64,000 nucleotides of DNA from an uncultured Clostridia bacterium (GTDB lineage Bacteria > Bacillota > Clostridia > TANB77 > CAG-508), in the NCBI GenBank assembly GCA_947601495.1, contig CANQGE010000003.1, forward strand, positions 101,879-165,878, written 5' to 3'. Below, piece by piece: positions 51,853 through 60,162 of this stretch (the stretch's first letter is position 1; every line of letters starts with the position of its first letter). The notes below the pieces were generated by a model, which was not told the DNA's origin, did no database searches, and saw only the letters and a list, made by a program, of their open reading frames with translations. A program made the position numbers and the translations under genes.

Positions 51853-53109
51853 TTAGTCTTCTTTTTTTCTTTTTACTATTTTCTTTTTAATAGTAGTATT
51901 TGTTGTGCTAGATGATTCTAGTTTTTTCGTTTCTTCTTCTTTTTTCTCACTATTTTTAATTTCTTGTTTTGCTAACTTGAAAACTCTAGGATCTAATTGA
52001 TTTTCATAAGTATCTAATATCTCATTTGCTTTTTGTCTTATTTTTTCTTCTTTGTTTATTGCAAATTCTAGTTCTTCAATTTGTTTCTTTCTATCTGCTT
52101 TTAATATACTATCTGTTGCCATATCAATAGCAGCAATATTAATTTCTCTATCAATTTTTTCTTGTTTCTTTTGAAGTACATCTTTTCCTGTACTATATAA
52201 TGAATCATATTGTGCATCTAATGCTTTTGATAGTTGTAATAGCTCTGCTTCGTCTCTGTTATATGCAATATATAATAATTCAGCTAATTGCTCTGAATCT
52301 AGTATTGAACATGTTATTTGAGAAGTTGCTAAAGCACTTGCAATGTTTTGGCATCTTGTATAAAGCTCTGCAAAACACATATTGTATAATTCTTCTTTAG
52401 AATACTTTTCTGTTCCTGCACCAATTTCTGCTGAGTAATAAGATACAACAACATATGTTCTTTGTTGTAAAACATTTTTATTAGAACTTAATTTTTCTAC
52501 ATAATCTGTAATACTAGCACCATATTCTAAAATGTTTATCTTTCTTCTTTTCTCAAATTCTAATTTTTCTCTTAAAGCCTTATTTCCCATTGATCTTGCT
52601 TGAGCAATTTTAGCATCTAGCTTATCAATTTCGATTGTTAAATTATCTATTCTTCCTTTGTATTCTTCGATGATATCTCTTAAATTTAAAGTTCTACTTT
52701 GAATATATAATTGAATTGGAAATCTTAATGTATTTAAGAATTGAACAAATCCTTCCTCTATAGCTATTTTCTCTTGTTCAGACATTAAATCATAGTTAAC
52801 ACCATTACATTGTAATATCATAACATATTGTGTACCTTTTTTTCTTACAATCATATTATCAACTATTTCATCAAATTCCATAAAATCAAAAATTGATTCT
52901 TGTGTTAAGTTTCCTGTAAATCTACCATAGTTTTGGTCTATTTTCTTTTCGTTTTTAGAAGAATCATTTGCAACAGAGTCTTCCTCATATTGTTTAGTTT
53001 TTTCTTTTTTTGGTTTCATCAAGTACAAGTACAATAGTACAAGTAAAACCATTACACCTAAAATTATAAATATTCCCATTTGAAGAATTGGTATTAGGTT
53101 AGTATCCAT
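51853..53109 (-). CDS. TraC/VirB4 N-terminal-like protein without ATPase motifs
   Basis: 418 aa; N-terminal TM; FMEFDEIVDNMIVRKKGTQYVMILQCNGVNYDLMSEQEKIAIEEGFVQFLNTLRFPIQLYIQSR; between PrgI-like and VirB4. Confidence 0.72.
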   Translation of the reverse strand: MDTNLIPILQMGIFIILGVMVLLVLLYLYLMKPKKEKTKQYEEDSVANDSSKNEKKIDQNYGRFTGNLTQESIFDFMEFDEIVDNMIVRKKGTQYVMILQCNGVNYDLMSEQEKIAIEEGFVQFLNTLRFPIQLYIQSRTLNLRDIIEEYKGRIDNLTIEIDKLDAKIAQARSMGNKALREKLEFEKRRKINILEYGASITDYVEKLSSNKNVLQQRTYVVVSYYSAEIGAGTEKYSKEELYNMCFAELYTRCQNIASALATSQITCSILDSEQLAELLYIAYNRDEAELLQLSKALDAQYDSLYSTGKDVLQKKQEKIDREINIAAIDMATDSILKADRKKQIEELEFAINKEEKIRQKANEILDTYENQLDPRVFKLAKQEIKNSEKKEEETKKLESSSTTNTTIKKKIVKRKKED

Positions 53110-53445
53110 TTATTTTTCCTCCTTTGTATATATGTACATTTTTCTACTTTTCTTAAATTTTATATATCTTAAAATAATTTCTCCAATTGGTTCTCCACCA
53201 ATTTTCTTAGTTACTGGGAAAGCAACTATTGTAGGAATTTTTACTGCTCCGATAACATATCCCATTAATCCAAAAAGTGCCATAATTACTATTCCCACTA
53301 TATCCATACCAAAAGATTTAAATAGTAGGAAAAAAATAGATCCTAACATAGCTCCTACCGCTGTTGTTATTAAAGACTTTACCGTAAAAATATATAATAT
53401 TCTTGATTCACCTCTATAGTTACGAGGTATTTGATATGTTGCCAT
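53110..53445 (-). CDS. PrgI family membrane protein
   Basis: MATYQIPRNYRGESRILYIFTVKSLITTAVGAMLG..., two TMs; better RBS (AAGGAGG) at this start than at the track start 53466. Confidence 0.82.
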   Translation of the reverse strand: MATYQIPRNYRGESRILYIFTVKSLITTAVGAMLGSIFFLLFKSFGMDIVGIVIMALFGLMGYVIGAVKIPTIVAFPVTKKIGGEPIGEIILRYIKFKKSRKMYIYTKEEK

Positions 53446-53498
53446 AAGATTCCTCCTTCTAAGCAATTTTATTTATATTTATTTAATAATTGACTAAA

Positions 53499-53957
53499 TT
53501 AAAATTGACTTGCTATATTTACTACTAAACTCCAAATTGAATATGCTCCAAAAATAACTATTCCAGCCACTACAACACCTATTAATTGTGTTTTTAGTTT
53601 TGCTTGTGCCTCTGGTCCAGCTGTTAGATATTTAATACCCATATATGTTGTTACTGCAACCATTACACCTGTACCAATCATAGTTAAAACTTGACCTAAA
53701 GCGACAAATTTATCTGTGACTCCAGATGTATCAATGCTTCCACTACCAAACGAACTTCCAGCACTTGAAAAATTTTTTATATCTGAGTTTATTTCGCCTA
53801 GTAATGAAGTTCCATCTTTTCCAGAACCTCCAGACTCTCCAGACTCTTCCGCCATAGATTCATTATAAAAAGGCGTTATTAACGTACAAAAAGATAATAA
53901 TATCAATGATATTATTATTTTAATTATCACGCTCTTTTTTAGTAACATATTCATCAT
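53499..53957 (-). CDS. VirB2/TrbC-like pilin-type protein
   Basis: Signal peptide plus two TMs; TYMGIKYLTAGPEAQAKLKTQLIGVVVAGIVIFGAY. Confidence 0.75.
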   Translation of the reverse strand: MMNMLLKKSVIIKIIISLILLSFCTLITPFYNESMAEESGESGGSGKDGTSLLGEINSDIKNFSSAGSSFGSGSIDTSGVTDKFVALGQVLTMIGTGVMVAVTTYMGIKYLTAGPEAQAKLKTQLIGVVVAGIVIFGAYSIWSLVVNIASQF

Positions 53958-53992
53958 CTCCTCTTTTTTGGCATATTTATACTATTATATTA

Positions 53993-54021
53993 ATTATAAT
54001 AAAAGCATATTTTTTTTTCAA
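53993..54021 (-). promoter_or_regulatory. predicted promoter of the T4SS apparatus operon
   Basis: Minus strand TTGAAA-17 nt-TATAAT, upstream of 53957. Confidence 0.65.
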
Positions 54022-54081
54022 CATTTTTATATAATATTTGATATTTTTAACATAATTGTAATAAACTTTTTTATCATAAAA

Positions 54082-54114
54082 AAGGAAGTTGATAGTTTTA
54101 AATCAACTTCCCTT
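54082..54114 (-). terminator. terminator between pilin genes and apparatus genes
   Basis: Minus strand AAGGGAAGTTGATTTAAAACTATCAACTTCCTTTTTT. Confidence 0.8.
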
Positions 54115-54129
54115 AAATTATTTTTATCA

Positions 54130-54534
54130 TTAATTGCTGCCTAATGAACCATTTGTAAAGCTTACTAGAGCACTCACTAGATTTACTGCTCCAAATAAAA
54201 GAATACAACCTATAATTATAGGTAAAATTGATTTTTTCGTTTCTGCTTTTTCTGAAGGACTCGCTAGTAAATATTTTATGCCGAGTATTGTTATAACTAT
54301 TAGTGCTATACCTGTTCCAACAACTTGCATAACACCAATAATAATATTTATTACATTTCCAATTCCGCCAGAATCTTCACCGCCAGGGCTTGCCATGTTG
54401 GACGCTCCTTCCATAGAGCTTATTAAGCTTTTTATATCTCCGCCACCCGCGCTTCCCTCTTCAGCATATACAGAAATATTTAGGAACAAGCTTATTATAA
54501 GAATTATAAGCAGTATTGAAACAATTTTTTTCAT
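54130..54534 (-). CDS. VirB2/TrbC-like pilin
   Basis: Signal peptide; two TMs; LGIKYLLASPSEKAETKKSILPIIIGCILLFGAVNL. Confidence 0.78.
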   Translation of the reverse strand: MKKIVSILLIILIISLFLNISVYAEEGSAGGGDIKSLISSMEGASNMASPGGEDSGGIGNVINIIIGVMQVVGTGIALIVITILGIKYLLASPSEKAETKKSILPIIIGCILLFGAVNLVSALVSFTNGSLGSN

Positions 54535-54583
54535 CTTTTTCTCCTATCTCATTTTTTTATAATGAATTTTTTTATGTTTATTA

Positions 54584-54976
54584 TCAATTTGCTGTTAATC
54601 CAGATTCAATAAAGTTTTGAATTATAGTAAGAATTCCTGATGCTCCAAAAAGGATTAATGCTCCAATAATATAATTTACAGCATATTTTTTTATATCTGC
54701 TCTATCTCCTGCTGAGGCAATTATATATTTGCATGCTATTATCATCAACATAGAAATTGCTACAGCTGCACCTATTATTCTAACAATATTTAAGACTGCA
54801 CCAATAACATTTCTTATTAACGGTCCACCTTCTTCTTTTCCAATTGATTTTCCTGAAAAATATAAAACACCCGATTCTGCATCTCCTGCATATGTATTTA
54901 TATTAACAAAAACTGAAGAAATAATTAACATTATAATTAATGTTATTACAATTTTTTTCATTTTAATCACTCCCAT
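54584..54976 (-). CDS. VirB2/TrbC-like pilin
   Basis: CKYIIASAGDRADIKKYAVNYIIGALILFGASGIL. Confidence 0.78.
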   Translation of the reverse strand: MGVIKMKKIVITLIIMLIISSVFVNINTYAGDAESGVLYFSGKSIGKEEGGPLIRNVIGAVLNIVRIIGAAVAISMLMIIACKYIIASAGDRADIKKYAVNYIIGALILFGASGILTIIQNFIESGLTAN

Positions 54977-54982
54977 TTTATA

Positions 54983-55405
54983 TTAGTGTCCTCCACTCGT
55001 AGAAGCTGGTCCTGTTGGAGCTCCTTTAAAAGCCTCATTTGATATATTTACCAATAATGCTATAATTTGCATTGCTGAAAAAAGAATAAACGTTCCAATT
55101 ACATATGCAACAGCATGTTTTTTTATGTCTGCCCTATCTCCTGGAGCTGATATCATATATTTCATTGATATTATTAGTAGCACTACTACAGAAATTGCTA
55201 TTGATGCTATTCTTAAAACTGACACAACTGTTGCAGCTCCATTATTTACTAAAGTATCTACTTTTGTTGAATCACCACTTGAGTAGTTCAATTCAAAGTT
55301 TCCATTTCCATCTGCTAAAGTTATTATTGCTATGCTACTTAAAATAATTGAAACACTTAATATTACAACCAATTTAATTATTAGTGATTTAGTATTAGCT
55401 TTCAT
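54983..55405 (-). CDS. VirB2/TrbC-like pilin
   Basis: MKYMISAPGDRADIKKHAVAYVIGTFILFSAMQI. Confidence 0.78.
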   Translation of the reverse strand: MKANTKSLIIKLVVILSVSIILSSIAIITLADGNGNFELNYSSGDSTKVDTLVNNGAATVVSVLRIASIAISVVVLLIISMKYMISAPGDRADIKKHAVAYVIGTFILFSAMQIIALLVNISNEAFKGAPTGPASTSGGH

Positions 55406-55434
55406 ACTTCCTCCATTTTATAATTTTATTGCTT

Positions 55435-55833
55435 TTATGTTACTATTGTTGAAAATTTTTGAATTATTGCTAAAATTCCTGAAACTGCAAATAGTACTAC
55501 CGCTCCAATAATATAAACTATTGCACTCTTTTTTATTTCTGCCTTTTCTCCTGGGGCTGCTAACATATATTTCATAGCAATTACTATTAGCATTATAATT
55601 GCAATTCCAACTGCAACTACTTTCACAACTGTAGCAACTGATGACAGCAAACTAAAAGTAGCATCATTTGCATCTTTATTACCTGCTACATCTCTTTGCA
55701 TTTGAGTTTCCAATTTGTCAATGTAAGTTGTTCCATCACCAGTTGCTTTACTAACAAACAAATTACTAATTGCTGAAAAAATAATTATTATTAACAAAAT
55801 TGAAGCAAAAGCTTTTCTTTTTATTCTCGTCAT
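55435..55833 (-). CDS. VirB2/TrbC-like pilin
   Basis: MKYMLAAPGEKAEIKKSAIVYIIGAVVLFAVSGIL; GGAGG RBS favours the internal start MTRIKRKAF over the track start at 55857. Confidence 0.78.
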   Translation of the reverse strand: MTRIKRKAFASILLIIIIFSAISNLFVSKATGDGTTYIDKLETQMQRDVAGNKDANDATFSLLSSVATVVKVVAVGIAIIMLIVIAMKYMLAAPGEKAEIKKSAIVYIIGAVVLFAVSGILAIIQKFSTIVT

Positions 55834-55856
55834 TGCATTTCCTCCATAATATAACA

Positions 55857-56250
55857 TTATTCAGGTTTAGCACTAAATGCTCCTGATAATTTTTTTATTA
55901 TTTCCAAAATAGCTGATGCTGAAAACATTATAACAGCACCTACTACATATACAACAGCATGTTTTTTTACTGTTGCTCTATCTCCTGGAGCTGATAACAT
56001 ATATTTCATAGCTAACACAACTAACATTATAACAGCAACACCAACTGCTATTACTTGAGCAATTGCCATAGCGGTATCCGCCAAATAATTAGCCGCTCTA
56101 TCTACATCTTCATTTCCGATCCCCACCTGCTATAGTATTTATTTTGTCAAGCATACCACCATCATCTGCGGCTTCTACATATGTAAAAGTTTGAATTATA
56201 GTTGCTATCATCATTATTACTAAAGCTATACAAATTATTTTTCTTTTCAT
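55857..56250 (-). pseudogene. VirB2/TrbC-like pilin, signal peptide and mature part in different frames (frameshift)
   Basis: Frame A 56110..56250 MKRKIICIALVIMMIATIIQTFTYVEAADDGGMLDKINTIAGGDRK*; frame B (track 55857..56126, GTG start) carries MKYMLSAPGDRATVKKHAVVYVVGAVIMFSASAIL; frames join by dropping one G in GGTGGGGAT. Confidence 0.7.
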
Positions 56251-56284
56251 ATCATAACTCCCATTTTTATACACTTACACTTTA

Positions 56285-56313
56285 ATTATACCATTTTTAA
56301 AAATTTTTTTCAA
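56285..56313 (-). promoter_or_regulatory. predicted promoter of the pilin operon
   Basis: Minus strand TTGAAA-17 nt-TATAAT upstream of 56250. Confidence 0.65.
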
Positions 56314-56462
56314 TATTTAACCACCTTTATATTACCCTATTTGTCAGTTTTTGTAAATAGAAAATTTTATATTTAAATTTATTTTTAAAAAACTTAGTAA
56401 AACTAATACTTTTATATAATTTTTTAAAATCATATCTAATAATTAAAAATAATGAGTGAGTG

Positions 56463-56515
56463 AGCAACAAGAAAAGCACCCGATTGCAATGCTTTCGGGT
56501 GCTTGCTGTTGTTGC
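56463..56515. terminator. long terminator-type hairpin at the end of the HNH gene
   Basis: AGCAACAA..AGCACCCGA-loop-TCGGGTGCT..TTGTTGCT; GC-rich stem unlike the surroundings. Confidence 0.75.
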
Positions 56516-57174
56516 TAGTAGGGCAAGTGTATTACGTTGTCAAGAATGATTGCGGGTACGTTCGTTATTCCATGCTTTTTGGCATGATACAGGATGTGTA
56601 ATCCGTCGAATACCCAGCCGTTCGCGGTGACAACTATTGGTTTGTGGTAGTGTTTATGTTTAAAATAGAACATCTCAATTTTCTCGTTGACGACTTTGTC
56701 TTGACTGACGTCATCAAATCTAATTTGGGTTAGGGCTTGCGTTATATCATAATAAGTTACCCAGCCCTTAGGTAAAATGAATCCATTTCTGTACTTAAAG
56801 TTGTTCCGTTCGACCATTCTGTTAAACACTCTGTCGCGTTTGCTCTTGGATTGTATTCTTCTTAAGTGGACGAATTGTGAGTAGGTTAGGCAGCTCTTGG
56901 TTCTATTGCAACTGGGACAACAGGGTAACAAGTTATTCGGTATGCTAACACCTCCAAAACATCTAGGATACATGTGGTCCAAGGTCCGTCGATTAACAAG
57001 CAGCTCTCTTCCACAATACTGGCATTCCGTATAACCCTTGAGAGAATAAGTGATCGTATACATTAGGCTTTCGAAGTTGATTCTACCTTCGATGTATAAG
57101 ATATTACCCTCAACAAAGGCTTTTCCGTATGTTTCCGCAGTGTAGAAGAATTGTTCGGGGATGTCAATAATCAT
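56515..57174 (-). CDS. HNH endonuclease domain with C-terminal ParB-like region
   Basis: CQYCGRELLVNRRTLDHMYPRCFGGVSIPNNLLPCCPSCNRTKS (HNH with paired CxxC); C-terminal KPIVVTANGWVFDGLHILYHAKKHGITNVPAIIL; perfect RBS AAAGGAGGTGATCC before MIIDIPEQFF (track start 57234 is further upstream). Confidence 0.82.
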   Translation of the reverse strand: MIIDIPEQFFYTAETYGKAFVEGNILYIEGRINFESLMYTITYSLKGYTECQYCGRELLVNRRTLDHMYPRCFGGVSIPNNLLPCCPSCNRTKSCLTYSQFVHLRRIQSKSKRDRVFNRMVERNNFKYRNGFILPKGWVTYYDITQALTQIRFDDVSQDKVVNEKIEMFYFKHKHYHKPIVVTANGWVFDGLHILYHAKKHGITNVPAIILDNVIHLPY

Positions 57175-57589
57175 TGGATCACCTCCTTTCTCAATATGGT
57201 GGATTTTCCACCAAAGAGTATTCTTAATATACAATTTTTATTCACATTTGTCAACCTTTTTGATGGGCTTTTTCTTGATTTTACAGCTTTTTTTGATTTA
57301 TTTTTGTCTTTATGATTTATAATACTTAAGTTTTTTATTCTATTTCAGAAATTGTATTTAATCTCTGCTATTTTGGGTTTGCTTGTTTTTATATTTTGTC
57401 TTTATTTAAATTTTATTAGTTGCATTTTAGAAAATTTGTGCTATTATAGTACTTGTGCATATTAATGTTAGTTTTTATATTAGATTACTAATTTATGTTT
57501 TAATATAATTTTGCTATATTAATATTACTCTCAAAACAATAAATAGAAATATTTCAATAAATCACGGAATTTTTAGAAAGGTATTATTT

Positions 57590-58162
57590 ATGAACATTGG
57601 TTTTCAAGGAATTGAGGCTTCAAACAGTGAAGAAGCTGCTAAAATATTTGCAAATAAATTAAACATTAAAAATGCGAATTTCATACCATTAACTACATCT
57701 CAAAATGTGGCTGATAAACTAAAAGAAAATGAAATTGATTTTGGCGTTTTTGCTATGAAAAACAAACTTGGTGGAGAAGTTGTAGAAACAAAAAATGCTT
57801 TAAACGGAAACGAAGAAATTTTTCAAAAAATTGACACTTTAATTTTAAAGGTGCATCATTCTGTTTTCAAAAAAAGTAAAGACGTAAAAGAACAAGATTT
57901 AAAAATAATCGCTTCGCACATTCAAGCACTTTTACAGACAAAAAATTTCAGAAAAACACACTTCCCATCTTTGCAAGAAATGGAAGTGGAAGATACTGCA
58001 ATAGCTGCAAAATATCTAGCAGAAGGCAAATTAAATAGCGATGTGGCAGTTGTTTGCAAAAAAGAAGCTGGTTTAATGTTTGGATTAGATTTGATGTATG
58101 AAAACATTGAAGATGACAAAGAAAATCTTACTGAATTTGGGATTTTTGTGAGAAAAGAATAA
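57590..58162 (+). CDS. prephenate dehydratase-like domain protein (stand-alone, no ACT domain)
   Basis: MNIGFQGIEASNSEEAAKIFANKL...VADKLKENEIDFGVFAMKNKLGGEV; substrate-binding-like fold order. Confidence 0.55.
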   Translation: MNIGFQGIEASNSEEAAKIFANKLNIKNANFIPLTTSQNVADKLKENEIDFGVFAMKNKLGGEVVETKNALNGNEEIFQKIDTLILKVHHSVFKKSKDVKEQDLKIIASHIQALLQTKNFRKTHFPSLQEMEVEDTAIAAKYLAEGKLNSDVAVVCKKEAGLMFGLDLMYENIEDDKENLTEFGIFVRKE

Positions 58163-58194
58163 AAATTGTTAGAATTTAACAATTTTTATTCTTC
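58156..58194. terminator. terminator hairpin
   Basis: AGAATAAAAATTGTTAGAATTTAACAATTTTTATTCT. Confidence 0.75.
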
Positions 58195-58479
58195 TCTTTC
58201 TTTTTTATATTTAATTACTTTTTTAATATTTGGTTTAATAAAAATATAAAACTTTGTTTTTTTAAATTTTTTAATAATTTTATTTTACAATATTTTTATT
58301 TTAAGTTCAATCTTAATATTTTTAATCTCCATATATAGATTTTAATATACATATTTTTCAAATTATGCATTTTTGATATAGTTATCTACGCTACAAACAA
58401 CAAAGGCACAAAGCAATTCCTAACAATATCTATTCAATTAATAAACAATATTTGCTATAATATGATATAATTAAATAGT

Positions 58480-58567
58480 CATTTGAGGTGGACAATTTTC
58501 GTGCCTTCCACGCACCTAGTAATAGGTAAACAAGAGATGTAGGAAAGTTTGGCACTCCTACCAAATG
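58480..58567 (+). ncRNA. candidate structured RNA (closing stem, GUAA hairpin, predicted pseudoknot) 5' of a 49-aa ORF
   Basis: CATTTG/CAAATG closing stem; ACCTA-GTAA-TAGGT hairpin; GTAGGA/TCCTAC hairpin whose loop GGCAC complements upstream GTGCC; extended -10 TGATATAAT ends ~8 nt before the first base. Confidence 0.5.
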
Positions 58568-58606
58568 ACAAAGATAATAAATGTTATATATTGTGGAGGA
58601 TTGTAG

Positions 58607-58756
58607 ATGAATAGTAAACCTAGATGGATAAAAGAAATTCCTAACCCTATAGAAATAGGAAAACGCAATTTAACAGAAGAGGAAGAAAAAGAGTCTAAAA
58701 ATTTTGAGAACGCAGTAAAAAATGGAAAAATAGATGATTGGTTTAACAATAAATAA
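58607..58756 (+). CDS. small hypothetical protein (49 aa)
   Basis: RBS TGGAGG; MNSKPRWIKEIPNPIEIGKRNLTEEEEKESKNFENAVKNGKIDDWFNNK; not in ORF track. Confidence 0.55.
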   Translation: MNSKPRWIKEIPNPIEIGKRNLTEEEEKESKNFENAVKNGKIDDWFNNK

Positions 58757-58848
58757 TCAAAGTACTCCTTAAATTGTTTTTTATCTTTTACAAGATTCTC
58801 AAAACTAACTTTTATATAAAAAATATTATTTTGTTGTGGAGATTTTAA

Positions 58849-59073
58849 ATGAATAGAGAAGTAAGTAATAGTATGAGTAAAGAAAATGATCCGCATTTTG
58901 AGATTATTAGACCACTTTGTAAAGTATGCAAAAATTCTGAAGAAAATTTCAAGTGTAAAAAATATGGAACTAAGCCTAAAAAATACGGTTATGCTGAAAA
59001 ATATGATTGTCCGTATTTGAATTTAGATAAAACAGCAATAAGCTATAAATATATTAAAGATAAAATTAAATAA
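58849..59073 (+). CDS. small Cys-containing hypothetical protein (74 aa)
   Basis: RBS GTGGAG; LCKVCKNSEENFKCKKYG...YDCPYL four-Cys pattern. Confidence 0.6.
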   Translation: MNREVSNSMSKENDPHFEIIRPLCKVCKNSEENFKCKKYGTKPKKYGYAEKYDCPYLNLDKTAISYKYIKDKIK

Positions 59074-59093
59074 AATTGCTTATTAAGTATAGT

Positions 59094-59121
59094 TTGCCAT
59101 TAAGTTTTGATATGATATAAT
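59094..59121 (+). promoter_or_regulatory. repeated promoter copy (extended -10)
   Basis: TTGCCA-16-TATAAT with TGATATAAT; same as copies at 59555 and 60125. Confidence 0.65.
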
Positions 59122-59174
59122 TTTTTTAAGGATAACCATTTTAAAACATAATTATAAATTTAAGGAGGTTAAAA

Positions 59175-59540
59175 ATGGCAGAAACAGATTATTCAAGTTC
59201 TGAAGAAAATGTGAACAAAATTGATGATATTGCAGATGAAAAGCAAAAAGCAACTAATGAATTGTACTTTTATATTTCAAATGAATTAAGTAAAAATTAT
59301 TATAATTACATTGATTTGTTAAATAATAAAGACGCCATAATACAAGGAATACTCGAAAAGTATAACATTACAGATGATAAAGATATTTTATATTATTATA
59401 ACAAATATGACTTTTTCTATAGAAAACTTAAAAATCAAGCTGACGAACTTAGAAAGCAGAAAATGAGAGGCATTTCAATATTAGTAGAGATTATTTGTTG
59501 GATAATATTTTTTATATTTGTAGGTTTGATTTTGGCATAA
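59175..59540 (+). CDS. small tail-anchored membrane protein (121 aa)
   Basis: RBS AAGGAGG; C-terminal TM GISILVEIICWIIFFIFVGLILA. Confidence 0.65.
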   Translation: MAETDYSSSEENVNKIDDIADEKQKATNELYFYISNELSKNYYNYIDLLNNKDAIIQGILEKYNITDDKDILYYYNKYDFFYRKLKNQADELRKQKMRGISILVEIICWIIFFIFVGLILA

Positions 59541-59554
59541 GCAGGAGTTATAGT

Positions 59555-59582
59555 TTGCTACTAAATTTTGATATGATATAAT
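59555..59582 (+). promoter_or_regulatory. repeated promoter copy (extended -10)
   Basis: TTGCTA-16-TATAAT. Confidence 0.65.
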
Positions 59583-59639
59583 TGGATGCATAAAAAAATT
59601 AAATTATTAAAAATATAAAGGAAAAAATCGGAGATTTGA

Positions 59640-59783
59640 ATGATAATAATATCAAATGATATTAAAGAATTAGTAAATAAATATAAGAAAAAATATGGGG
59701 AATATCCAAAAGGATGGGACTTTAAGAATGAGAGTTTGTCAGAATATTTAGATTATTTAAGAAAAATGATTGAAAAAAAATAA
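59640..59783 (+). CDS. 47-aa micro-protein (paralogue of 60298..60438)
   Basis: MIIISNDIKELVNKYKKKYGEYPKGWDFKNESLSEYLDYLRKMIEKK; not in ORF track; shares EYPxGWDFKNESLSEYxxYLRK. Confidence 0.65.
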   Translation: MIIISNDIKELVNKYKKKYGEYPKGWDFKNESLSEYLDYLRKMIEKK

Positions 59784-59785
59784 TG

Positions 59786-59986
59786 CTAGTTCCCTCTTTT
59801 CTTTCTTATATCTTCTATACTATTATTATATTTTGCAAAATTATTTTCTAATTTTCTTATTTTTTGTTTTATCCTTTTATCTATTTTTTCAATATCAAAA
59901 CCATTAGGGTAGAATTTTTTAATTTTGTTTAATAATTCAGGAATACTATTAGAATCTATTATATTTAATATATCGCTTTCTGTCAT
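59786..59986 (-). CDS. small hypothetical protein (66 aa)
   Basis: RBS AGAAGGAGC six bases before ATG; ORF track. Confidence 0.55.
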   Translation of the reverse strand: MTESDILNIIDSNSIPELLNKIKKFYPNGFDIEKIDKRIKQKIRKLENNFAKYNNSIEDIRKKRGN

Positions 59987-60124
59987 TTAATGCTCCTTCT
60001 ATATATATTTTTTTATGAAGTATTTGCTTTTAAAGTATCTCCTATTTTATATGTTATCTTTACATATCATTATATTCTAATTTTTATTATTTGCAACATA
60101 CTTAATTTTATTTTTGATTATATT

Positions 60125-60152
60125 TTGCTATTATGTTTTAATATGATATAAT
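60125..60152 (+). promoter_or_regulatory. repeated promoter copy (extended -10)
   Basis: TTGCTA-16-TATAAT. Confidence 0.6.
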
Positions 60153-60162
60153 TTTTTACAAT

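Noticed and set aside
33552-56313. Calling the locus a standard ICE/conjugative plasmid
   Set aside because: No relaxase, coupling protein, integrase or replication gene visible; flanked by chromosomal genes.
57922-58182. 86-aa minus-strand ORF
   Set aside because: Antisense to the prephenate dehydratase-like gene; no independent support.
58558-58896. 112-aa minus-strand ORF
   Set aside because: Antisense to the 49-aa ORF and RNA candidate; no good RBS; sense-strand genes have RBSs.
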